The notes beneath the pieces were generated by a model. That model was not told the origin of the DNA. It saw only the letters and a program-made list of their open reading frames with translations, and did no database searches. From NCBI GenBank assembly GCA_018894495.1, contig JAHIOY010000066.1, positions 1 through 25,009 on the forward strand: DNA of 25,009 nt, written 5' to 3'. This stretch comes from Patescibacteria group bacterium. GTDB taxonomy: Bacteria > Patescibacteriota > Minisyncoccia > Minisyncoccales > JAHIOY01. This document shows, in pieces, positions 6,486-13,223 of this stretch. The position numbers were made by a program, and so were the translations under genes. Every line of letters starts with the position of its first letter. The stretch's first letter is position 1.

Positions 6486-6704
6486 TCAAATTTCAAAACA
6501 GAGTTGGAAAAAATAGAGTTGACCCCATTTTCTTTTCTGTTTTAAACAAGGGAAAATAGAGTTGACCCCGTTTTTTTTCGTTTTTAAAAGTTTTACAAAA
6601 TAAACGAAATCTTCCTTCTCCCGAAAAACTGTTTGTCGATTGTTTCCTCTATTAAGAACATGAAAAGGTAGGTTTGGAAGAGTAATTCGTAAGGGTCTTG
6701 GCAT
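6486..6704 (-). pseudogene. Truncated REP-associated (Y1/IS200-like) transposase
   Basis: The first 41 or so residues (MPRPLRITLPNLPFHVLNRG, then NNRQTVF and YFVKLLK) match the start of REP-associated tyrosine transposases, whose full length is usually about 200-250 residues. After that the frame runs into two copies of a GGGGTCAACTCTATTTT repeat and is no longer transposase-like. The catalytic HUH and tyrosine motifs are absent, so it cannot be active. The upstream sequence, including another GTCAACTCTATTT copy 30-50 bases before the ATG, is the usual left end of such elements. Confidence 0.85.
6509..6571. repeat. Two tandem AAATAGAGTTGACCCC repeats at the transposase remnant
   Basis: AAAATAGAGTTGACCCC occurs at about 6510-6526 and 6554-6570 in the same direction, about 44 bases apart. 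These motifs are typical of the ends of REP-associated transposase elements. They lie exactly where the transposase frame is cut off, so the inner part of the element was probably lost between repeats. Confidence 0.75.
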
Positions 6705-6734
6705 ATGGATCTATCATAACGCAAATTGTTAAAT

Positions 6735-6783
6735 TAAATAGAGTTGACACCTATTTCTCACCTTCACCTATTTCTCACCTTTT
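6735..6783. repeat. Third GAGTTGACACC repeat and short tandem, left end of the transposase element
   Basis: AAATAGAGTTGACACCTATTT at 6736-6755 or so, followed by CACCTATTTCTCACCTT twice in tandem. Same family as the two copies at 6509-6571. The rest of this gap (6784-6880) shows nothing recognisable. Confidence 0.7.
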
Positions 6784-6880
6784 TTTAACTAATAGTGGTA
6801 TTCCCTTAACTCCACCACCCATCGGAGCCTCGCGTGAAGTGCTCGTCGAGACGGTGGCACACTGTGCATACCCCTATTAG

Positions 6881-7972
6881 CTAATGACAACCGATCTCCA
6901 CCCTATTGGTTGAGGGATTGCCGATGGTGCAGACATTAGAGCAATATATTGATGGGGGTCCGACGTCGTACCATTTGCTCCATTGGTTATATAAGCAGTC
7001 ACCGCAGTTGACGGGGCCGAAGCCGGCGCCGCAGTTATATTTTTGGATTGCGGCGGTGTTGGACCACGTGGTGGGGCCACTAGATATGTTGCCCCCGCAG
7101 CTGTCGCCGCCCCATGTGGCGATTGTATAGCGTTGCCAACTGGCTGCTTGTATCCATGTAGCCGGGCAGTCGGTGGCCGTATATTTACAGAAAGTATATG
7201 TGCCATCTGTGACTATTATTCCACCTCCTTCTGTGCATAGCACTTCGTTGTGCGTTGAACCAGGGTATGTCAGAGGTAATGGGGGCGTTGCGCTTACTTC
7301 AGCAGATTTGACACCTTCGCCAATTGCGTTAATTGCCGAGACTTTGTAATAATAAGTGCCGCCGGTAAGGGCTGTATCGGTGAAAGAAGTAGCGGCTGAA
7401 CCAACATTAGTAAGATAAATTTCCGAGCCGGAAGAAATACTCCTGTAAACCTTGTAATCCGTAATGGCCCTGCCATTATCAGTTGGAGCAGACCAAGACA
7501 GAGAGACTTGGGAATTGCCGGGGGTAGCTGAGAGGTTGGTGACTTGGGAAGGCGCCGCGGCACCGCTCGTCAAGATGACATACGACTGGCCGTTTATGGA
7601 AACTTTGAGGTCTTTAGTAGTAGGGTCAAGATAAATCACTGCTTGATTTGGAGATGAAACTGCTGGTTGAGATATTGCCCTAAAAATCATTGCTCCATTT
7701 ACATCTAGCTTCGCCCCCGGGATTGTCGTCCCGATGCCGACATTGCCGTAAGGAACCAAGAGTCCATTAGCTAAAGTTCCGTCGGTATTTAACATTAGAT
7801 TACCTTGTTTGGATTGACCTATGGGACCAGCATTGATTGGGGCCGAGACATTGCCTGCTGGCGGGGCTGATGTTGGTTCTGTCCATGCATAAATGATAGC
7901 CACCACAAGGAGAGTGGCAATGACGATAGCTGGCAAGCCAGCCAAGAAAACTGACTTTATTTTTTGAAACAT
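6881..7972 (-). CDS. Secreted surface protein with GNVGIG stalk motif, fibronectin III domain and Cys-rich tail
   Basis: 363 residues. Residues 1-30 form a membrane segment (LPAIVIATLLVVAIIYAW) acting as anchor or signal. Residues 75-93 (YGNVGIGTTIPGAKLDVNG) are the motif seen in phage tail-fibre and stalk-like proteins and is frequent in Parcubacteria surface proteins. Residues about 141-231 form one fibronectin type III domain (VTNLSATPGN...VSLSWSAP...YYYKVSAINAIGEG). The last 120 residues contain ten cysteines and no family I recognise. Likely displayed at the cell surface, perhaps for contact with a host cell; that is inference. GC content is locally higher than in the neighbours. The gene lies downstream of a small membrane protein on the same strand. 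Confidence 0.85.
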   Translation of the reverse strand: MFQKIKSVFLAGLPAIVIATLLVVAIIYAWTEPTSAPPAGNVSAPINAGPIGQSKQGNLMLNTDGTLANGLLVPYGNVGIGTTIPGAKLDVNGAMIFRAISQPAVSSPNQAVIYLDPTTKDLKVSINGQSYVILTSGAAAPSQVTNLSATPGNSQVSLSWSAPTDNGRAITDYKVYRSISSGSEIYLTNVGSAATSFTDTALTGGTYYYKVSAINAIGEGVKSAEVSATPPLPLTYPGSTHNEVLCTEGGGIIVTDGTYTFCKYTATDCPATWIQAASWQRYTIATWGGDSCGGNISSGPTTWSNTAAIQKYNCGAGFGPVNCGDCLYNQWSKWYDVGPPSIYCSNVCTIGNPSTNRVEIGCH

Positions 7973-8050
7973 GGTTTTTTAAAATTTTTAATTTCTAATT
8001 CTTCAATTTTTAAACGGGAAATCTGATTGAAAATTTTATTGTTGCGACCT

Positions 8051-8380
8051 TTATTTTGGCGGGGTTAATTTCTTTAAAATTTCTTCAGCGGTTTTTGAAG
8101 TTTCTTTTGTTGGAGAAGAGAGATTCTTAAAGGTCTCTTCCAAGTCCTTTCTTTCTTTTTCAGAAAGGGGTTGAGGCGGAGTTAGAGCTCTTAAAATCTC
8201 TTGAGGGGTTTTTTCTTTTTTAATTTTGATAATGGGCTGATAGATTTCTTTTTCAATTTCTGGCATTCTTGAGAAACGCCATATTAAGACAAAAGAAATT
8301 AAACTAACTAAAATAATAATGCTAAAATAGAGAAAGGATTTTTTGTCTTTTGTTGATTGAAATTTTAGAGTTTTCCACAT
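8051..8380 (-). CDS. Small single-pass membrane protein with repeated LTPP motifs
   Basis: 109 residues, no named family. One membrane segment at about residues 14-36 (FLYFSIIILVSLISFVLIW) with a positively charged start, so the C-terminal part is probably outside. That part has two related units, TPQEILRALTPPQPLSEKE and TAEEILKKLTPPK, joined by a charged linker. Motifs of this EILxxLTPP type recur in Parcubacteria proteins. It ends one base before rnhB ends its upstream neighbour's strand order (rnhB stop at 8382), so it is probably co-transcribed with rnhB. Function unknown. Confidence 0.75.
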   Translation of the reverse strand: MWKTLKFQSTKDKKSFLYFSIIILVSLISFVLIWRFSRMPEIEKEIYQPIIKIKKEKTPQEILRALTPPQPLSEKERKDLEETFKNLSSPTKETSKTAEEILKKLTPPK

Positions 8381-8381
8381 C

Positions 8382-9170
8382 TTATATTAAAATACTCTTA
8401 ACTGGTTCAAATGTCAAACGGTGAATAGCCGAGGGGCCATATTTTTTTAGCATAGCCCGATGTTTTTTTGTTGGATATCCTTTGTGTTGGGCAAAACCAT
8501 ATTGGGGGTATTTCTTGTGATACCTTTTCATTATTTTATCCCGCCAGACCTTTGCCAAAATGCTTGCCGCGGCGCAGGAAAAAACTTTTTCATCTCCTTT
8601 GATAATTGACTTTTGAGGGATTTTCACATCAATTTTAAAGTTCCCATCTAAAATTAAAAAATCAACCTTACCACTTAACCAGCGATCGCCGTTTAAGTGG
8701 TAAAATTGGTGACAGCCCGCCCTCTGCAATTTTTTTCCTAAGTTTTTAATTGCTTTAATCATCGCCAATTTCGTCGCCTCCAAAATGTTAATTTTATCAA
8801 TCACTTTTTCTGAAACCCTGCCTATCCCCCACTCAATTTTAGGATGCGTAGTTAATATCTTATAGAATTTTTCTCGCGCCTTTGGAGAAAGTTTCTTAGA
8901 GTCACGAAGTTTTAAATCCGAAATCCGAAATCCGAAATCCGAAACAATATTTAAATTCAAAATTCTAAATTCTAAACTGTTTTGAATTTGGGATTTAGAT
9001 ATTAGGATTTGTTTCGAATTTCGTGCTTCGTGCTTCGGATTTTTAATCATTACTGCCCCTGCGACTACCGGTCCTGCGAGCGGACCTCTCCCTACCTCAT
9101 CTAATCCCACCACTCTTTTATATCCCCTTCTCCATAATTTTCTTTCTTCAAAAAAATTTGGATATTTCAT
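8382..9170 (-). CDS. rnhB: Ribonuclease HII with two in-frame palindromic insertions
   Basis: 262-residue RNase HII, which nicks RNA in RNA-DNA hybrids and removes misincorporated ribonucleotides. Catalytic residues are visible: D24 and E25 in GLDEVGRGPLAGP, and D175 in LILDG; the RDSKKLS block (89-95) and the C-terminal KHRAML and HR motifs are also present. The usual length is about 200. The excess comes from two insertions: residues about 43-88, encoded by a dispersed hairpin repeat (8912-9043), between VAGAVMI and RDSKKLS; and residues about 147-168, which include a near-perfect 36-base palindrome (8668-8703), before VDFLILDG. Both keep the frame and leave catalytic residues intact, so the enzyme is probably functional with surface loops. 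Confidence 0.93.
   Translation of the reverse strand: MKYPNFFEERKLWRRGYKRVVGLDEVGRGPLAGPVVAGAVMIKNPKHEARNSKQILISKSQIQNSLEFRILNLNIVSDFGFRISDLKLRDSKKLSPKAREKFYKILTTHPKIEWGIGRVSEKVIDKINILEATKLAMIKAIKNLGKKLQRAGCHQFYHLNGDRWLSGKVDFLILDGNFKIDVKIPQKSIIKGDEKVFSCAAASILAKVWRDKIMKRYHKKYPQYGFAQHKGYPTKKHRAMLKKYGPSAIHRLTFEPVKSILI
8668..8703. repeat. 36-base palindrome inside rnhB
   Basis: Arms TTACCACTTAA and TTAAGTGGTAA (11 bp, perfect) around a centre containing GCGATCGC. On the minus strand it encodes FYHLNGDRWLSGK, part of an extra segment of RNase HII. Confidence 0.85.
8912..9043. repeat. Hairpin repeat (TTCGTGCTTCGTGCTTCG family), in-frame copy in rnhB
   Basis: About 130 bases, starting with four AAATCCG units and ending TTCGTGCTTCGTGCTTCGG, homologous to the intergenic copy at 4742-4876 in the same orientation. 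It is read as about 44 codons of rnhB (residues about 43-87) without a stop. Confidence 0.88.
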
Positions 9171-9318
9171 AAAATTATTGTATTATTAAATTATTATATC
9201 ATATTCTTTACATCCTTTTCTTTTTCTAAAATTTTTTCTATAATAAGAGAGCGTTGAGTAATTGAGCGGAATGTTGAGGTTAGACCTCAACATCTTCCAA
9301 ATAGTAAGAGTGTTGAAC
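9171..9318. other. Divergent intergenic region between rnhB and the pentapeptide gene
   Basis: Holds TATAAT-like -10 boxes on both strands (minus 9193-9198; plus 9239-9244), neither with a convincing -35, and one perfect palindrome (9272-9292). It must contain promoters for both directions. Confidence 0.4.
9272..9292. repeat. 21-base palindrome TGTTGAGGT-TAG-ACCTCAACA
   Basis: Perfect 9-bp arms around TAG. The central 19 bases recur exactly (inverted) inside miaA at 18206-18224, and a variant with AG for TG-type change is the terminator at 18771-18791. Here it sits in a divergent promoter region without a T-run, so it is not a terminator; it could be an operator or only a repeat. Confidence 0.8.
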
Positions 9319-9353
9319 TTCGTTAAAAATCAATCTTTATTGATTTTTAGACT
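9319..9353. repeat. Small palindromic repeat (GTTAAAAATCAAT family), copy 2, abutting a start codon
   Basis: GTTAAAAATCAAT, loop CTTT, ATTGATTTTTAGAC, one base before the ATG at 9354. It replaces a normal ribosome binding site. The stem would hide or replace upstream leader sequence. Confidence 0.85.
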
Positions 9354-10028
9354 ATGAATAATAATAATATTTTAAGCCAGGCAGAAATTGAAAAGGAGCT
9401 AATGTCGGCTGAGGTAGCTGGCAGAGGAGCTAATTTCAACAAAAAAATAATTAAAGAAATTAACCTTTCGGAAACGGAGATTAAAACACCCGTTTCATTT
9501 GAAGGGACAAAGTTTTTAGGCCGGGCTTATTTTAATAAAACAATTTTTGACGGCGATTTAATTCTCAAATCAGCTATTTTTAACACCGGTCTCTATTTAG
9601 GAGAGGCGATTTTAAAGGGAAACCTGCAGGGACAGGAACTCAGGGTAAGAGAATCAATCAATATGATTGGAATAAAAATAGAAAAAAATATCAATTTAGA
9701 GGCGGCTAAAATCAGGGGATTTTTCGGAATAAATAAGGCCGAAATCAGGGGCGATGTCAATTTTAAAAAAATAATTGTTTTAAATCTGGAAAGCCCGAGC
9801 GGAATTATTCCCGGGGACGTCTATTTCCAAAACACTAAAATAATGGGTTCGGTTGATTTGCAAGAAGCGCTCATCAGCGGCTTATTGGACCTCAGCGGCA
9901 TAATAATCGGGCATTCTTTAAATCTGACTAATGCTGAAATTAAAGAATATTTACTTTTGAAACAGGGTATAATAAACGGAGAGGTTAAATTAAGCGGCTT
10001 GAAATATAAAGAGAAAATAATTCGTTAA
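9354..10028 (+). CDS. Pentapeptide-repeat-like beta-helix protein
   Basis: 224 residues. From about residue 45 on, hydrophobic or aromatic residues recur every five positions (for example SFEGTKFLGRAYFNKTIFDG, and ALISGLLDLSGIIIG near the end), the pattern of a pentapeptide-repeat quadrilateral beta-helix. No membrane segment or signal peptide is seen, so cytoplasmic. The first 40 residues are charged and probably helical. Function unknown; some members mimic DNA, but nothing here shows that. Start at ATG 9354 follows a palindromic repeat and has no Shine-Dalgarno. Its TAA stop lies inside another copy of the same repeat, which then leads straight into dnaE, so it is probably co-transcribed with dnaE. 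Confidence 0.78.
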   Translation: MNNNNILSQAEIEKELMSAEVAGRGANFNKKIIKEINLSETEIKTPVSFEGTKFLGRAYFNKTIFDGDLILKSAIFNTGLYLGEAILKGNLQGQELRVRESINMIGIKIEKNINLEAAKIRGFFGINKAEIRGDVNFKKIIVLNLESPSGIIPGDVYFQNTKIMGSVDLQEALISGLLDLSGIIIGHSLNLTNAEIKEYLLLKQGIINGEVKLSGLKYKEKIIR

Positions 10029-10055
10029 AAATCAATAAAGATTGATTTTTAGACT
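10021..10055. repeat. Small palindromic repeat (GTTAAAAATCAAT family), copy 3, filling the gap before dnaE
   Basis: GTTAAAAATCAAT, loop AAAG, ATTGATTTTTAGAC, spanning from the upstream stop codon (10026-10028) to one base before the dnaE ATG. Flanks match copy 2 but the four-base loop is its reverse complement. Confidence 0.88.
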
Positions 10056-13000
10056 ATGAAGTTCACTCATTTACACGTTCACTCCCACTACTCTCTTTTA
10101 GACGGCCTGCCGAAAATCAGCGAACTCTTGGACTATGTGAAAAAGAACGGAATGGATTCGGTTGCTTTAACCGACCATGGAAATATTTACGGCGCGGTTG
10201 AATTTTATAAAAAGGCAAAAGAAAAAGGAATAAAGCCCATTCTAGGCTGCGAATTCTATCAGGCAATTGAAAAGATGACCCAGGAGAGACCAAATATTGA
10301 TAATAAAAGATACCATCTAGTCTTATTGGTTAAAAATGAAATCGGCTACAAAAATTTGGTCAAACTGCTCACTAAAGCCAATCTGGAAGGATTTTATTAT
10401 AAGCCGCGTCTTGATGAGGACTTGCTGGCAGGGCACGCCGAAGGTTTAATTTGTTTATCCGCCTGCATAGTTGGAAAAATCCCAAAATTAATTTTGGCAA
10501 AAAACATTGAACAGGCGGAAAAAACCGCCCTCCTGTATAAAGAAATGTTTGGCAAAGATAATTTTTATTTAGAAATACAGGAGCACCCGAACCTCAAGGA
10601 GCAAAAAATTGTCAATGATGCCTTAATTTCTATTTCCAAAAAATGTGGAATTCCTCTGGTAGCCACCAATGATTGCCATTACCTAAAACCGGAAGACGCC
10701 AAGGCTCAGGATATATTAATGCTCATAAATACCAACTCCAATCCGAGCGACCCGGAACGACTAACAATGCGCGACGAGGACTTCTCAATGAAAAAACCTG
10801 AACAAATGTTTAAGGATTTCAAGGATTTTCCGGAAGCAGTCGCCAATACTCAAAAAATTGTAGATGCCTGCAACTTTGAATTTGCTTTAGGAAAAACAAA
10901 AATTCCTTCTTATCCCCTACAGGAAGGCAAAAACGCGGATGAAGAGCTTAAAGAATTATGCCTCCAGGGATTGGAAAAAAGAGGGCTCAAAGAAAGCAAA
11001 AAAATTACGGAGCGATTGGACTCGGAACTCTCAGTAATTAAACAAACCGGCTTTGCGTCCTATTTCTTAATTGTTCAAGACGTGGTTAATTGGGCAAAGA
11101 AAAACCGAATCGTGGTGGGTCCCGGCCGGGGTTCAGCCCCCGGCTCCTTAGTTTCCTACCTGCTCAATATCACCGCCATTGACCCCTTGAAATATAATTT
11201 ATTGTTTGAAAGATTTTTGAATTCGGGGAGAACGGCTGCTTCGCTTCCCGACATTGACCTGGATTTTAATGACAGGCGAAGAGACGAAGTGATTGACTAT
11301 GTTGCCCAAAAATATGGCCGAGAGCGCGTGGCTCAAATTATCACCTTTGGAACAATGGCTTCCAGAGCCGCGGTCAGGGATGTTGGAAGGGCTTTGGGAT
11401 ATAGTTACGGTTATTGCGACAAAATTGCCAAAATGATTCCCTCTGGATTAACCCTTGACCAAACCCTGGCCGGGGTTGAAGAATTTCGTCGGGAGTATCT
11501 ACAGGACTCTCAAACCCAAAAACTAGTGGACTTTGCCAAAAAATTGGAGGGTTGCGCCAGGCACGCCTCAACCCATGCCTGCGGAGTGGTCATATCAAAA
11601 GACCCCTTAGACGATATTGTGCCTTTACAGCGCCCAACTCAAGACGCTAAGGCAATTATCACTCAGTATGAAATGCATTCAATTGAGGACTTGGGATTGT
11701 TAAAAATGGATTTTCTGGGCTTGAAAAATTTGACAATCATTGAAGACACTTTATCGCGGATTTATAAAGTTCAGGGAAAAAACGTTGTTCTTGAAAAAAT
11801 TCCTTTAGATGATAAAACAACTTACAAACTTTTCCAAAAAGGAGGGACAATTGGGGTCTTTCAATGCGAATCAGAGGGTTTTAGAAAATATTTAAAACAA
11901 TTAAAGCCAACTGAATTTGAAGATATCGTGGCAATGGTCGCTCTTTATCGGCCTGGTCCCATGCAGTTTATTGAAGATTATATTTTGGGAAAGCATAAAA
12001 AAAGGCGCCTTGAATATCTGCATCCAAAATTGAAACCGATTTTAGAAACAACTCAGGGTATTTGCATTTTTCAAGAGCAGTTAATGCAGATTGCTCAAAA
12101 ATTAGCCGGATTCACTTTGGCTGAAGCCGATGTTTTAAGAAAAGCGGTTGGAAAAAAAATAAGGTCATTGCTTTTGGAACAAGAGGAAAAAATGTTAGCC
12201 GGAATGATAAAAAACGGGGTAGAAGAAGAAACCGCTAAGAAGCTCTGGAATTGGGTTTTACCTTTTGCGAGATATGGTTTCAATCGCGCCCACAGTTGCT
12301 CCTACGCTATGCTCGCCTATCAGACGGCTTATTTAAAATCCAATTTCCCGGTTGAATTTATGGCTTCGCTTTTGACTTCGGAAAAAGTAGAGGTGGAAAG
12401 AATCGGTTTTTTAATTGGCGAGTGCAAAAAAATGGGAATCGAGGTCTTGCCGCCGGATATAAATGAGAGTTTGGAAAACTTTACCGTTGTCCCGCCAAAA
12501 AAAATTCGTTTTGGCTTGTTAGCGATAAAAAACGTTGGTTCTAACATCGCCAGGGCCATTGCCGCAGAAAGAAAAGCGTCAGGTCCCTATAACTCAATTA
12601 CTAATTTTCTGAACAGAATTAATTCCAAAGACCTGAACAAAAAGTCATTGGAAAGTTTAATCAAAGCCGGTGTCTTTGATAAGTTTGCCGAGAGAAATCA
12701 GCTTTTAGTTAATCTGGAAAAACTGCTGGAAATAACTCGGGAAACCCAAAAAACAAAAGCCAATGGTCAGAAAGGGCTTTTTGACGGATTTTCTTCCAAT
12801 AACGAATTTCGCCTGACTCCAGCCAAGCCCGCTTCAAAGTCAGAAAAATTAAAATGGGAAAAAGAACTCTTGGGACTTTTTGTCTCTTCTCATCCTTTAG
12901 ATGATTTTCAGAAAATTTTGGAAAAAAAATCGCTGGCCATATCAAAAGTAAAATCATTGATCGCTTCCAACCGAATAATTAAAATCGGCGGGGTCATTTC

Positions 13001-13223
13001 TAAAATCAAAAAAATAATCACCAGAGCGGGAAGACCAATGCTCTTTATGAGTTTAGAGGACTTAACCGATAAGATAGAGGTGGTTGTTTTCCCGGGGTCA
13101 ATTGAGAAAAATCCGGCCGCTTTTCAGGAAAACAAAATTGTCTTTGTTTCCGGAAGGGTGAACACCAGAGACGGCGCCTCAAAAATAATTTGCGAAAATA
13201 TAGAAGAAATCATAGAAACGTAA
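10056..13223 (+). CDS. dnaE: DNA polymerase III alpha subunit
   Basis: 1055-residue replicative polymerase of the DnaE1 type. Domains in order: PHP domain (about 1-200) starting THLHVHSHYSLLDG with metal-binding histidines H7, H9 and H11 in HVHSH; polymerase palm with D399 and D401 in LPDIDLDFND, and the third aspartate D552 in LLKMDFLGLKN; finger segment with ARHASTHACGVVIS and FNRAHSCSYAMLAYQTAYLK; helix-hairpin-helix-rich region (about 780-860); and a C-terminal OB fold (about 960-1040, IKIGGVISKIKKIITRAGRP). Slightly shorter than E. coli DnaE (1160). The start directly follows a palindromic repeat with no Shine-Dalgarno. It ends TAA immediately followed by the thrS ATG, so both are likely on one message. 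No insertions seen. Confidence 0.97.
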   Translation: MKFTHLHVHSHYSLLDGLPKISELLDYVKKNGMDSVALTDHGNIYGAVEFYKKAKEKGIKPILGCEFYQAIEKMTQERPNIDNKRYHLVLLVKNEIGYKNLVKLLTKANLEGFYYKPRLDEDLLAGHAEGLICLSACIVGKIPKLILAKNIEQAEKTALLYKEMFGKDNFYLEIQEHPNLKEQKIVNDALISISKKCGIPLVATNDCHYLKPEDAKAQDILMLINTNSNPSDPERLTMRDEDFSMKKPEQMFKDFKDFPEAVANTQKIVDACNFEFALGKTKIPSYPLQEGKNADEELKELCLQGLEKRGLKESKKITERLDSELSVIKQTGFASYFLIVQDVVNWAKKNRIVVGPGRGSAPGSLVSYLLNITAIDPLKYNLLFERFLNSGRTAASLPDIDLDFNDRRRDEVIDYVAQKYGRERVAQIITFGTMASRAAVRDVGRALGYSYGYCDKIAKMIPSGLTLDQTLAGVEEFRREYLQDSQTQKLVDFAKKLEGCARHASTHACGVVISKDPLDDIVPLQRPTQDAKAIITQYEMHSIEDLGLLKMDFLGLKNLTIIEDTLSRIYKVQGKNVVLEKIPLDDKTTYKLFQKGGTIGVFQCESEGFRKYLKQLKPTEFEDIVAMVALYRPGPMQFIEDYILGKHKKRRLEYLHPKLKPILETTQGICIFQEQLMQIAQKLAGFTLAEADVLRKAVGKKIRSLLLEQEEKMLAGMIKNGVEEETAKKLWNWVLPFARYGFNRAHSCSYAMLAYQTAYLKSNFPVEFMASLLTSEKVEVERIGFLIGECKKMGIEVLPPDINESLENFTVVPPKKIRFGLLAIKNVGSNIARAIAAERKASGPYNSITNFLNRINSKDLNKKSLESLIKAGVFDKFAERNQLLVNLEKLLEITRETQKTKANGQKGLFDGFSSNNEFRLTPAKPASKSEKLKWEKELLGLFVSSHPLDDFQKILEKKSLAISKVKSLIASNRIIKIGGVISKIKKIITRAGRPMLFMSLEDLTDKIEVVVFPGSIEKNPAAFQENKIVFVSGRVNTRDGASKIICENIEEIIET

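Noticed and set aside
6877..7563. Overlapping frames on both strands across the surface-protein gene
   Set aside because: This region is locally GC-rich, which opens frames by chance; only the 6881-7972 minus frame has a membrane segment, GNVGIG motif and fibronectin III domain.
8918..8960. Tandem AAATCCG units as a possible CRISPR array
   Set aside because: The units are contiguous 7-base repeats with no spacers, and are part of a hairpin repeat inside rnhB.
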